From the NCBI RefSeq assembly GCF_014696615.1, contig NZ_JACJQJ010000028.1, positions 1 through 64,000 on the forward strand: DNA of 64,000 nucleotides, read 5' to 3'. The stretch is from Nostoc linckia FACHB-104 (GTDB lineage Bacteria > Cyanobacteriota > Cyanobacteriia > Cyanobacteriales > Nostocaceae). Made by a program: the position numbers and the translations under genes. Shown in pieces: positions 1-8,729 of the stretch. Each line of letters opens with the position of its first letter. The first letter of the stretch is position 1. A model generated the notes under the pieces. The model saw only the letters and a list, made by a program, of their open reading frames with translations. It did no database searches and was not told the origin of the DNA.

Positions 1-361
1 AGACATTGCCGCCAAGGTCGCGGAACTGCTCAAAGATTCTGACTGGAATGTCCGTAGAGCCGCAGCCTATGCACTGGGGCAGATGCAAGCCAAAGACATT
101 GCCGCCAAGGTCGCGGAACTGCTCAAAGATTCTGACTCTGGTGTCCGTAGTGCCGCAGCCGAAGCACTGGGGCAGATGCAAGCCAAAGACATTGCCGCCA
201 AGGTCGCGGAACTGCTCAAAGATTCTGACTATGATGTCCATAGTGCCGCAGCCGAAGCACTGGGGCAGATGCAAGCCAAAGACTATGCCGCCAAGGTCGC
301 GGAACTGCTCAAAGATTCTGACTCTGGTGTCCGTAGTGCCGCAGCCGAAGCAATACCAAAG
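1..361 (+). repeat. 93-bp tandem minisatellite encoding HEAT repeats
   Basis: Four near-identical 93-bp units (starts near 83, 176 and 269, plus one partial at the window edge) each encode one 31-residue HEAT repeat. The units differ almost only at the codons after AAAGATTCTGAC, which give WNVRR, SGVRS, YDVHS and SGVRS. More units probably lie upstream. Near-identity at DNA level indicates recent amplification or gene conversion. Confidence 0.9.
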
Positions 362-3300
362 CTAGCTCCCCAAGGTTTACCTGCTATTGTGCAAGTTCTG
401 AATGCAGTACGCTATTATCCTTCAGAGGTTTATCAGTTGAGATTCTTAGCTCATTTTATTGGTGGTGGCAACCAAGATGTAGAAACCTTTATGCAATGGA
501 TTGGCAAACCCAAAACTACACCAAATGATTTGACTGCTGACAAAGGCAGAAAAATCATGGAATTGTTTGAGCAAGCTTGGAAACTTAGTGATTCTCTAAA
601 TTTGCAGCAAGAATTAGCACAACAAATTGCTGTAGTTGCCTACTTAGTTGATTGGCAAGCAAAAGACATCAAGCTATTAGAACCTCACCACAAAAACCTT
701 CAAAATGGTAATTACTATACACAAGCTGATAATTTGCAGCGTGTCATTCATAATCTGGAATATTGGAAGTGGTTTTTCCTCGCCAGAAACATCTTCCTGA
801 TTCACCTTGCCATTTGGCTTACCCTCATCCTTGCCTACCCTAAATTTACTCAAATTCTCGCACCTTTATTCTGGCATCCTTGGGCAAGGCGTATTCTCGG
901 TTTTGGTTACATCGGCTTACTCTTAACTTGGGTTCCTTGGCTGCGTCATCGGCTGTTGCAACCATTTCAACCTTTGCTGCTAGCAGATGCGGGGTTAGAT
1001 AATTTCGTTGAGCAAGCTTATTTTGGTGAGTCTTTTGTCAAGGTTCCACGCGGGGGAGGGGGAAAGGGGAAGGGGGAAAGGGGAAAGGGGAAAGGGGAAG
1101 GGGGAAAGGGACAAGAGGGAGTAAAGCAAAATATTCTAGCGAAATTTATTAATCGTCATTGCGAGCGTAACGTAGTGGAGCGAAGCAATCTCCGGAGATT
1201 GCTTCACTTCGCTGTCGCTCCGTTCGCAATGACAAATAGACTCTTACGAAGGAAAGTAGAATCAAAGACAGATTCCACGGACAACCTAACACCAGAAATT
1301 CAACCAATTACCCAAGCAATCCCCACACTGCAAGGGCAAATCGTCTTAGAAGGTGAATCTGGGTTAGGTAAATCAATGTTTCTCCGCCATTTAGCGAACA
1401 ACTCCCAGCGCTTATTTGTTTACCTCCCCGCCCAAAAGTGTGACAAAGGCGTACTCGAAGCAATTTACGCCAAGCTACGGGGACAGGTAGACGATACCAA
1501 ATTCCTCAAAAACCTGATTTACAACCAAGCCTTAGATATCTGCATCGACGGACTCAACGAAGTCACCGCCGACACCAGGGCGAAAGTCTCCCAGTTTGCA
1601 GAAAGCTTTTTTGGGGGCAATATCATTATGACCACCCAGCCCCTAGATTGGGTACCCCCTTCCACAGCGAAGAAATATGAATTGCAGCCATTGCAGCGGG
1701 AGCAGATTGAGCGGTTTTTGCTTTCTCGGGGGTTGGGGACTGGGGACTGGGGACTGGGGACTGGGGAACGGGGAATGGGGAATGGGGAAGGGGGAATGGA
1801 GAATGGGGAAGAGAGCAGAGGGAGCAGAGGTGCAGAGGAAGCAGAGGAGGAAAAACAAATTCTCCATACTCAACCTACAACAGACTTAAATTCCCTTCCC
1901 CCTTTACCCCTTCCCCCTTCCCCTTTTACCCCTTCCCCCCTTCCCCCTTCCCCCTCCTACACCCAAGCTTGTACCAACTACCTCGCGGAAGCCTTTAACG
2001 AACAACAATCGCCGGAAGATTTAGCCGCAGTCAAGCGCATTCTTTCTAACCCGATGGATTTAACGCTGGTGGCGTTGATGCTATCACAGGGACAGCAACC
2101 TAATTTATTTCGCTTGCAAGAACAGCAATATCAGCTAATGTCGGCGGAATACCAGCGAGAATGGCATCAGGTATTCCCTTTAAGGCGATTCTCTCAGGCT
2201 GTTTACCAAATGCGGCTCAATGATCAAACCATCATACCCGCTGAGGAATTCCAACGGGAATTAACTAGCCTGGAAGATGAAAAATATAAAATGGTCATCA
2301 GCCGTCAATGGGAGAATGACAAGGGCGAAGCTGAGAAAATCTGGTACTTCCGCCACGATAAAATCATGGAATTCTTCTTGGTGCAAAACTTTCTCGGTGA
2401 AGGTGAAGCGGTACAAGAACGGGTTAATCAACACATTAACGATCCCCGGTTTCGCGGTGTCTATCTCTTATTAGCTAATTTACTGCCTTTAAATGCGGCT
2501 GTGGAACTGCGAGAACGCATTATTGAATACGCCGCTAATAGCAAAGACCATACATTAAGTGATAAGTTTTTCCAGTTAGTACAGTTACGCTTACCTTCCC
2601 AATGGACTCAACACAACTCATTTAAGAAACTGTTACAACAATACGAACAGAAAACCCAATATTTAGATTTAGTAGCCAAGTTTTTAGAACAAGTTGATGC
2701 CAAAGTAAAGCGGGAAAAGGAACATCTAGTTATTGAATCTATTACCAGTAGTCTGAGCAGTTACGCACCTTTTCCAGTTTTAATTACTGTTAATCCTCCC
2801 ACAGATCAACATATCATCCATTTAGTAGAACTTGCCCAGCAATTACCTACAGAACAAACCCAAAAAGCTGGCTTATTAATCTACAAACTGCCGCCAGATA
2901 CTACAGCCAGAATGGAAATTGCTAAGGTAAGGTTACGCGATGCCTTTCTACTAATTCCCATACCTTTAACATCTGTAGAAAAAGCATTAAGCGATAAATA
3001 TGACTGTATCGGCTTGCTAGAAGAATATACTGATAGATACCTGCAACGGGCTGATTTCTTTGATGATAGAAACGCCATTTCTGATACTTTATCATTTTTC
3101 GGCCGCACAGAATTACTACAACGCTTAGGCGAAGAATTAATCAGATATCAAGGTGTGGGTTTATTTGGCTTACGCAAGTCAGGTAAAACCTCAGTACTAC
3201 TGCAATTAGGCTTTATGCTGCGGGAACATCCCATAATCCACATCGATTTACAAAGTTATAGTGGTTCTCGCTACGGTGCGGATTTATTTAACAAGTTTAT

Positions 3301-4339
3301 CCAATGTCTCTCTACTCTAGAAAGTGCCGATTCACTCCCCCAATTTCCACCTTTTGCCACCGATAAACCAGCCAGCGAATTAGCGAGTGAATTTATTCAA
3401 CGAATCAATCAACTTGCAAGTGCGATTCAAAAAAATAATCAATATAAATTGCCGATTCTCTGCTTTTTAGATGAAGTCGAAAGGATTATTCCCACCCCAA
3501 CAGACAACCGCGAAAAAGCCGAAGAATTTAATGCTGTTTTTGGAGCATTGCGAGTATTATGCCAACAACAACGGCAAATCTCATTACTAATTGCTGATGT
3601 GCATCCCGATTGTAATCGCATTAACTACTGGTCACAACCAGGAGTTGCCACAAATCCAGTATATAGCTTCTTCAAAGAAATCTTTTTAGCTCCTTTCTCC
3701 GCCGACGAAACCCAAGATATGCTAGTGAATTTGGGTAAGTTAATGGGCTTAGAATTTGACACAGATACACCCCAACAAATCCACAACCAAAGCGGCGGAC
3801 ATCCCTTTGTATCTCGTCAACTAGCTCGCTTTTTAACAGAGAAGATTAAAGATAATAATACCAAGCTCAATCAAAATGGTAATCTCCTAATTACCTGGGC
3901 AATGGTAGAGCCATATTTAGCCAGAACCTTAACCCAGAAAGGCGAGTTAAAGAATTACCTGGAAAAAAGCATTTGGGAAGACTTAGAAAAACGCGACTTT
4001 CAAGTTGCAATCTCAATTTTGCGCGTCATCGCCTGTAACGAACAATTTTACGACAAAATCCCCCAAGCAGCCCTACTCAATCACCTTAACAGCTCCTTTA
4101 CCGCCAACCAATGCCTAGATGCTTGTAATTGGCTCACAAATGTTGGATTGTTGTATCAAGAGGAAATTGAGCATCAGGATTTCTACCATCTCCGAATTCC
4201 TCTATTATCACGTTGGATACAGATGCAAATGACAGCAGAGGAAAGCGAACAATGTCGGATTTTGGTGGAGAACGTCCCTTCGATAACTACCGCGTCGCCA
4301 TTACAGATCCCTCCCACTTCTTCGGACGCAGCGACTTAA
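2..4339 (+). CDS. HEAT-repeat / membrane / NACHT / AAA multidomain ATPase, 5' end outside window
   Basis: The frame is open from base 2, so the true start lies upstream; about 1445 residues are visible. In order: at least four 31-residue HEAT repeats (about residues 1-115); a hydrophobic region with probable membrane segments (about 255-315); a NACHT-like ATPase with Walker A GESGLGKS (near 451) and Walker B-like LDICIDGLNEV (near 510-520); an unassigned alpha/beta stretch (about 900-1030); and a second AAA ATPase starting at an FFGR motif, with GLRKSGKTS (near 1055) and ILCFLDEVERI (near 1155). Repeat-derived sequence lies between the membrane region and the NACHT, and again after Walker B. 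The last 88 bases overlap the next gene, which encodes another FFGR ATPase. The architecture fits STAND-type signalling or defence NTPases, with HEAT repeats as sensor. That role is inferred; no effector domain was recognised. The function could equally be regulatory. Confidence 0.75.
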   Translation, partial: DIAAKVAELLKDSDWNVRRAAAYALGQMQAKDIAAKVAELLKDSDSGVRSAAAEALGQMQAKDIAAKVAELLKDSDYDVHSAAAEALGQMQAKDYAAKVAELLKDSDSGVRSAAAEAIPKLAPQGLPAIVQVLNAVRYYPSEVYQLRFLAHFIGGGNQDVETFMQWIGKPKTTPNDLTADKGRKIMELFEQAWKLSDSLNLQQELAQQIAVVAYLVDWQAKDIKLLEPHHKNLQNGNYYTQADNLQRVIHNLEYWKWFFLARNIFLIHLAIWLTLILAYPKFTQILAPLFWHPWARRILGFGYIGLLLTWVPWLRHRLLQPFQPLLLADAGLDNFVEQAYFGESFVKVPRGGGGKGKGERGKGKGEGGKGQEGVKQNILAKFINRHCERNVVERSNLRRLLHFAVAPFAMTNRLLRRKVESKTDSTDNLTPEIQPITQAIPTLQGQIVLEGESGLGKSMFLRHLANNSQRLFVYLPAQKCDKGVLEAIYAKLRGQVDDTKFLKNLIYNQALDICIDGLNEVTADTRAKVSQFAESFFGGNIIMTTQPLDWVPPSTAKKYELQPLQREQIERFLLSRGLGTGDWGLGTGERGMGNGEGGMENGEESRGSRGAEEAEEEKQILHTQPTTDLNSLPPLPLPPSPFTPSPLPPSPSYTQACTNYLAEAFNEQQSPEDLAAVKRILSNPMDLTLVALMLSQGQQPNLFRLQEQQYQLMSAEYQREWHQVFPLRRFSQAVYQMRLNDQTIIPAEEFQRELTSLEDEKYKMVISRQWENDKGEAEKIWYFRHDKIMEFFLVQNFLGEGEAVQERVNQHINDPRFRGVYLLLANLLPLNAAVELRERIIEYAANSKDHTLSDKFFQLVQLRLPSQWTQHNSFKKLLQQYEQKTQYLDLVAKFLEQVDAKVKREKEHLVIESITSSLSSYAPFPVLITVNPPTDQHIIHLVELAQQLPTEQTQKAGLLIYKLPPDTTARMEIAKVRLRDAFLLIPIPLTSVEKALSDKYDCIGLLEEYTDRYLQRADFFDDRNAISDTLSFFGRTELLQRLGEELIRYQGVGLFGLRKSGKTSVLLQLGFMLREHPIIHIDLQSYSGSRYGADLFNKFIQCLSTLESADSLPQFPPFATDKPASELASEFIQRINQLASAIQKNNQYKLPILCFLDEVERIIPTPTDNREKAEEFNAVFGALRVLCQQQRQISLLIADVHPDCNRINYWSQPGVATNPVYSFFKEIFLAPFSADETQDMLVNLGKLMGLEFDTDTPQQIHNQSGGHPFVSRQLARFLTEKIKDNNTKLNQNGNLLITWAMVEPYLARTLTQKGELKNYLEKSIWEDLEKRDFQVAISILRVIACNEQFYDKIPQAALLNHLNSSFTANQCLDACNWLTNVGLLYQEEIEHQDFYHLRIPLLSRWIQMQMTAEESEQCRILVENVPSITTASPLQIPPTSSDAAT
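1051..1119 (+). repeat. G/A-rich simple tract inside the ATPase reading frame
   Basis: Runs of GGGGAAA and GGGGAAG, like those in the intergenic spacers of this window, are translated here as a Gly/Lys/Glu-rich linker between the membrane region and the NACHT domain. The frame stays open across it. Confidence 0.85.
1155..1233. repeat. 79-bp palindromic repeat inside the ATPase reading frame
   Basis: The sequence begins GTCATTGCGAGCG and ends CGTTCGCAATGAC, nearly its reverse complement, with a perfect central palindrome AGCAATCTCCGGAGATTGCT. It is translated in frame within the large ATPase. A half-copy of the same end (GGTCGCAATGAC) lies in the spacer near 23370, so this looks like a dispersed palindromic element that has become coding sequence. 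Confidence 0.8.
1729..1962. repeat. STRR heptanucleotide and C-rich tracts inside the ATPase reading frame
   Basis: Four or five TGGGGAC heptamers (the classic cyanobacterial STRR unit CCCCAGT in rotation and complement) run into GGGGAAT/GGGGAAG repeats up to about 1822. A C-rich tract (CCCCTTCCCC type) follows at about 1895-1956. The G-rich and C-rich arms could fold as a long hairpin. The insert splits the NACHT protein after IERFLLSR and before YTQACTNYL without a stop codon. Confidence 0.85.
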
Positions 4340-5448
4340 TTAATACCATGCTCAAATCCCCCTTTCAGGTGCGGATTTTGTTAGCTGGGAAGCGTTTAGG
4401 TAAAACCAGCGCTTTACGGGCTGTGGAATGGAACTTACTTAATCCTACTAGCAATTATCCCCGGCGCGCCTTCCCCGTATTAATTAACCTCCAGTTAGAA
4501 CAACCCAAAGACTTAGACAACCTGCGCTACCTCCTCATCGCCAGACTGCGCGAAGCCATAGAAAGGTGGCGACAAGTGCCTTTAGCCGAAATTCGCCAAA
4601 TGTACCGCGACTTTCTCGGTAAAATCACAGGTGGAGAAGTAACCTTAAAGTTCCTCACCCAAGCCGATATTACATTAAATTTTACAAATTCCGATACTGA
4701 AAAGCGCTTAGATAACGATAACTTTCGGTTAGCATTCTTAAAAACCACAGAAGAACTGCGAAAGCTCAAATTTCAAGGCGTTTGCTTCCTCATCGATGGC
4801 GCTGAATTTATTGTCAAGCAAACTTGGGCGAATGACGCTTGGGCTTACCTGCGCGGCTTAAAAGATACCGACACCGCCATCAAATCTTCCTTAGGTTTAT
4901 TACTCTCCGGCTACCGCGACTTAAAAGAATATCAGCAGCGCGTCGGTTCGCCATTATTAAACATTGCCGAAATCGAATGGTTAGGTGCTTTAAGTGAAGA
5001 AGATACCAAAAAACTGATAGGCGATCGCGCCGAACAAGAAAACATCACCTTAAATGACGATACCATCACCGCAATCATGGAATGGTCAGGATGTCACCCC
5101 TACCTCACCCAACAATCACTCAACCTAATTTTTGACTCCCACCCGCAACACTCCCTCGATCATCTCATTGACAAATTACTCCAGCACCACGACAAAGACT
5201 TTTCCGCCTGGTGGAACGACGAAAACCTCACCGGCGGCTTTAGCGAAGACGAACGCACAGTTTATTCTGCCCTCATCCATAACCGTAAAACCACCCCCCA
5301 AGACCTAGCACAATATACCAGCTTCAGCCGTGCCAAAGTCACAGAAGCCCTAGAAGTCATCGCTGGCACTGGTGTAATTAGCAATGTAGATGACGAGTTT
5401 TATACAGTCGGCTCCCGCCTGTTTGAGGAATGGGTGAAGCAGCAGTAG
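4252..5448 (+). CDS. FFGR-type AAA ATPase with C-terminal winged-helix region
   Basis: A predicted cytoplasmic P-loop ATPase of 398 residues. Seen: FFGRSDLI near the N-terminus, Walker A GKRLGKTSA, a Walker B-like VCFLIDGAEF, and a C-terminal segment (SEDERTVYSALIHNR to the end) that reads as a winged helix. I chose ATG 4252 because GAGG lies about 10 bases upstream; a TTG at 4213 would add 13 poorly placed residues. The gene begins 88 bases inside the 3' end of the preceding ATPase gene in another frame, so the two are probably translationally coupled. Its FFGR/AAA/winged-helix layout matches the C-terminal third of the preceding protein, which suggests tandem paralogy. The biological role is unknown. 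Confidence 0.8.
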   Translation: MSDFGGERPFDNYRVAITDPSHFFGRSDLINTMLKSPFQVRILLAGKRLGKTSALRAVEWNLLNPTSNYPRRAFPVLINLQLEQPKDLDNLRYLLIARLREAIERWRQVPLAEIRQMYRDFLGKITGGEVTLKFLTQADITLNFTNSDTEKRLDNDNFRLAFLKTTEELRKLKFQGVCFLIDGAEFIVKQTWANDAWAYLRGLKDTDTAIKSSLGLLLSGYRDLKEYQQRVGSPLLNIAEIEWLGALSEEDTKKLIGDRAEQENITLNDDTITAIMEWSGCHPYLTQQSLNLIFDSHPQHSLDHLIDKLLQHHDKDFSAWWNDENLTGGFSEDERTVYSALIHNRKTTPQDLAQYTSFSRAKVTEALEVIAGTGVISNVDDEFYTVGSRLFEEWVKQQ

Positions 5449-5490
5449 GAGAGGCAGGGGGCAGGGGGCAGGGGGCAGGGGGAAATGAGA

Positions 5491-5694
5491 AATAATGAGC
5501 TTGAACAGGCTTTAATGCACCAAACCACCACGCAAAGCCCTTACAGTTGAGGAACGAAACCCAACGCCTCAAAACCTTGTATATGTTGGGTTTCACTCCG
5601 TTCAACCCAACCTACCCATCTGTCGCATTCTTTTTTCAAAATGGCATAAGAGAAATGTTTAGCTTGAAGCAATAATGAGCTTGAACAGGCTTTA
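5491..5694. repeat. 51-bp duplication of the response-regulator 3' end, forming an empty MITE site
   Basis: Bases 5491-5541 (AATAATGAGCTTGAACAGGC through GCAAAGCCCT) are duplicated as 5671-5694 plus 5824-5850. In the second copy MITE A splits the sequence at TTA. The intervening 5542-5670 holds a palindromic GTTGGGTTTC/AACCCAAC-type repeat. G-rich CAGGGGG repeats at about 5450-5482 precede the duplication. Confidence 0.85.
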
Positions 5695-5820
5695 GGGACT
5701 TCCAGAAAATAAATTATCCAATTTACAAGAGATAATATTTTTCTTCCTCCCCCTGCTCCCTGCTCCCTGCCCCCCTGCCTACTCAGCGACGGGATATTTA
5801 TTTTTTTAATTGGAAGTCCC
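5695..5820. mobile_element. MITE A, copy 1 (126 bp, TTA target duplication)
   Basis: The terminal inverted repeats are GGGACTTCCA and TGGAAGTCCC. TTA flanks both ends (5692-5694 and 5821-5823), and the unoccupied site is preserved at 5491-5541. The interior has CTCCCTGC repeats and an AT-rich stretch, and no open frame. The right-hand TTA is also the stop codon of the response regulator on the minus strand. A second copy lies at 16500-16613. Confidence 0.85.
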
Positions 5821-6534
5821 TTAATGCACCAAACCACCACGCAAAGCCCTCACAGCCGCTTGGGTTCTATCAGAAACACAGAGTTTACTCAAAATTCCCC
5901 GCACATGAGTTTTCACAGTACCAATAGTTAAATACAATTTCTGAGCAATTTCTGCATTATCACACCCAGCAACAATCAACTCTAAAACTTCCATTTCACG
6001 TTGAGTTAAAGAAGAAGTTTCTATAGTTTTCTCAATCTCTGAGTCAAGACCATCAATTAATACTCTTTTGCCACTTGTTCCACCATAAACATCATCTTGG
6101 CGTACCTGCTTGAGTACAATATCTGCTATCGTCGGGTCAATCCACGGACTACCTGTATGAGTTGTTTTGACTGCATCTACTAACCTATCTCTGTCAATAT
6201 CCTTCATACAGTAAGAATCTGCCCCCGCCCCAAAAGCTGCTAACACAGCTTCCTCACTGCTTTGCATTGTGAGAATGAGAATTTTGGTGGTTAGTTCGGG
6301 ATTCTGCTGTTGAAATTGCCTGTACTTGCGAGTCAATTCAATCCCATCCATATCAGGTAACCCGATATCAATAGTGGCAACATCTGGCTTCAGCGTCAAC
6401 AAAAGTTGCAACCCATCCGTAGCGTTGGCAGCCTCACCAACAATTTTAATATCTGCCTCAGCTTGTAAAGCAGCCTGTAAGCCTATTCTGGTAAGGTTGT
6501 GGTCTTCAATCACAACGACCTTAATCTCACTCAT
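5821..6534 (-). CDS. NarL/LuxR-family response regulator
   Basis: A 237-residue two-component transcription factor. An N-terminal receiver domain (about 1-120) has acidic residues VVVIEDH, phosphoacceptor Asp56 in TIDIGLPDMDG and the conserved Lys in YCMKD. The C-terminal LuxR-type helix-turn-helix (about 172-230) contains LTQREMEVLELI and IGTVKTHVRGIL. ATG 6534 is the natural start. The last codon is followed at once by MITE A, and the gene end was partly duplicated downstream. A divergent REC-histidine kinase begins 346 bases away and could be its partner, but this is not shown. The target genes are unknown. Confidence 0.93.
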   Translation of the reverse strand: MSEIKVVVIEDHNLTRIGLQAALQAEADIKIVGEAANATDGLQLLLTLKPDVATIDIGLPDMDGIELTRKYRQFQQQNPELTTKILILTMQSSEEAVLAAFGAGADSYCMKDIDRDRLVDAVKTTHTGSPWIDPTIADIVLKQVRQDDVYGGTSGKRVLIDGLDSEIEKTIETSSLTQREMEVLELIVAGCDNAEIAQKLYLTIGTVKTHVRGILSKLCVSDRTQAAVRALRGGLVH

Positions 6535-6880
6535 GGCTGTTACCTCTACCCGGATCTATCTAAAGTACAGAATAAAATATCTTCGCTATTTTACTGTGAA
6601 GTTTATACCAAAAGGAAGATGATGACAAATTTACTAATAAATACATCTACCATAAGTGATAAAAATTTTATTTCTTTCTTAATACACCAAAATATTTATC
6701 TAAACCTTTTTAAGTAACAATTAGATGCACCTATCAATAGACTGATGTTGAACTTAGAAATAAATTAATCATCAGATAAAGCCTACAGATAGATGACAAA
6801 AAAAATTACCTAATTCAATCAATTTGTATCCCAAAAAGAGTTAACTTAATAAGACTAATTAGTTTATTGTCTAAACAGCC
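6535..6880. other. AT-rich divergent intergenic region
   Basis: This gap separates the divergent response regulator and REC-histidine kinase genes and must hold both promoters. It is strongly AT-rich, and I see no clear consensus promoter, hairpin or repeat. Confidence 0.5.
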
Positions 6881-8014
6881 ATGTCAATACATCAATCGGT
6901 TAAAAAAGATAAAATCTTAGTTGTTGATGACGTTTATGACAATTTAGTACTACTAGAAACAGTTTTACAGGAAGATAGCTACGAAGTTATCTTGGCGCAA
7001 GATAGCAAATATGCTTTATCTCTAGTTGAGCAGTCACCGCCAGACTTAATACTTTTGGATATTATGATGCCAGAACTCGATGGTTATGAGTTTACACGTC
7101 GCATCCGAAACAATCAAAATTTGCCATATATCCCCATATTATTGATTACCGCGCACATCTACTCCAGTGTTGTAGATGGACTCGATGCTGGTGCAGATGA
7201 TTTTATTCGTAAACCATTTGATCCCGATGAACTCAATGCACGGGTTCGTTCTCTTTTACGCCTGAAGCACAGTATAGATGAACGAGACCACATGGCGAGT
7301 TTGCGAGAAGATTTTGCCTCGCGCTTTACGCACGATTTACGCACACCTCTTGCAGCTGCCAATAGAGTCTTAAAATTAATCCGAGAAGGACTGTTTTGTA
7401 ATGTCACCTCAGACTTTGCCAAAGTTATTGATACGATGATTGGCAGTAATGAAGATTTGCTAATAATGGTCAATAACTTACTGGAAGTTTATCGACATGA
7501 AGCAGGTTCTAAAACATTAAAAGTATCTAGCTTTGATATTCAAGAATTAGTTGGTGAAGTAACGCAGGAATTAAAGCCACTAGCAGAAGAAAAAAACTTA
7601 GTTTTAAAGGCTGAACTCCTAGAAAATCTAAATGCAGAGCCAGAAACATTAACTACAGTGATAGCTGACCGGATAGAAATTAGACGAGTATTAACTAATA
7701 TTATTGGAAATGCCATTAAATTTACCGCAACAGGTTATATCAATATTCGGGTAAATGTAGATAAAAATAATGTGATAATTAACATTCAAGATACAGGCCC
7801 AGGAATTTCACAAAAACACCAAGCAATTTTATTCGAGAGGTTTCGTCCAGGTAAACATTTAGGTTCAGGTAGCGGTTTAGGACTTTATCTCTCTCGCTGC
7901 ATTATTGAATCGCATCAAGGCTCATTAGATGTGGAATCTGAACCCGGTAATGGCAGTATATTTACTATCAGTTTGCCTGTAGGCTTAGCCAACAAGTTAG
8001 AAGTAGAAACATAA
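6881..8014 (+). CDS. Receiver-histidine kinase (REC-HisKA-HATPase)
   Basis: A 377-residue cytoplasmic signalling protein whose receiver precedes the kinase. REC occupies about residues 10-128 (KILVVDD, phosphoacceptor Asp60 in LILLDIMMPELDG, Lys in RKPFDPDE). The dimerisation box contains His151 in FTHDLRTPL, and the ATPase domain has an N box (NIIGNAIKF), DTGPGIS and GSGLGLYLSR. There are no membrane segments. The start is ATG 6881. REC-HK proteins of this type often act as intermediate phosphorelay kinases. The divergent NarL-type regulator is a possible output, by proximity only. Confidence 0.93.
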   Translation: MSIHQSVKKDKILVVDDVYDNLVLLETVLQEDSYEVILAQDSKYALSLVEQSPPDLILLDIMMPELDGYEFTRRIRNNQNLPYIPILLITAHIYSSVVDGLDAGADDFIRKPFDPDELNARVRSLLRLKHSIDERDHMASLREDFASRFTHDLRTPLAAANRVLKLIREGLFCNVTSDFAKVIDTMIGSNEDLLIMVNNLLEVYRHEAGSKTLKVSSFDIQELVGEVTQELKPLAEEKNLVLKAELLENLNAEPETLTTVIADRIEIRRVLTNIIGNAIKFTATGYINIRVNVDKNNVIINIQDTGPGISQKHQAILFERFRPGKHLGSGSGLGLYLSRCIIESHQGSLDVESEPGNGSIFTISLPVGLANKLEVET

Positions 8015-8205
8015 AAATATTCATCTTCTAGCATTGGCAGTGTGTAGCGCTTCTAATATAAATCAGAATTACCTGATGCTGAAGGAGTTACAATCAACTC
8101 TGGTGGATATATAGCATTAATAGAGCCAAATCATTGATTTGCTAAAGCTGTTAGTATTTTTAAGCTAAGAGTAAAGTCAATCATTAGAAGAGATAAACTG
8201 CCAAG

Positions 8206-8478
8206 TTATCTATTTTTATAGTATGTTGCCAAGATTGTTACTATGCCACAAGTAATAAAACTAATTAAATTACCATACATCAAAATCACATCTTTTTGAT
8301 AATACCCGTAGAGAATACCATCGAGCTGAATAAGATTAAAGCCAGCGAAAGTAATTAAAGAAATACTCTTAGCACTTCTATTTTTTAATATCCGCAGAGC
8401 TTGTGGAATAAACAGACTAGCATTAAAGATAAAACCCAAACCAAAAAATAGAGTTACTAATTCTTTCATCGTTAGCAT
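8206..8478 (-). CDS. SemiSWEET/PQ-loop small membrane protein
   Basis: A 90-residue protein with three hydrophobic segments. FIPQALRILKNRSAKSIS carries the proline-glutamine (PQ) loop signature, followed by the SLITF..NL pattern of SemiSWEET sugar transporters, which work as dimers of three-helix units. ATG 8478 has AGGA about 8 bases upstream. It stands alone between a histidine kinase and a DUF3445 gene. The transport substrate cannot be told from sequence. Confidence 0.8.
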   Translation of the reverse strand: MLTMKELVTLFFGLGFIFNASLFIPQALRILKNRSAKSISLITFAGFNLIQLDGILYGYYQKDVILMYGNLISFITCGIVTILATYYKNR

Positions 8479-8729
8479 AAAAAATTATCCTACCATATTA
8501 AACTTGATATTCTTTAGTTTAATATTTGACTTTAGAGAGAATTAAGATGTATTGGCAATCTCTAGCTAAGGAATGATGGCTGATATTCAAAAATATGTGA
8601 AATTGTGAATTTAAAGAATGCTTGAAAGTAAGGCGATCGCAATTTGTAATTTGGTTAAAATTCCACTTCTTCTCGCAGATTTTTACCAGCCTTAGACTGA
8701 TCAAAAAACATATTAAAAATGGGAAATAT

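Noticed and set aside
5541..5840. 99-codon frame between the ATPase and response regulator genes
   Set aside because: It is composed of duplicated gene end, palindromic repeat and MITE sequence, so the frame is accidental.
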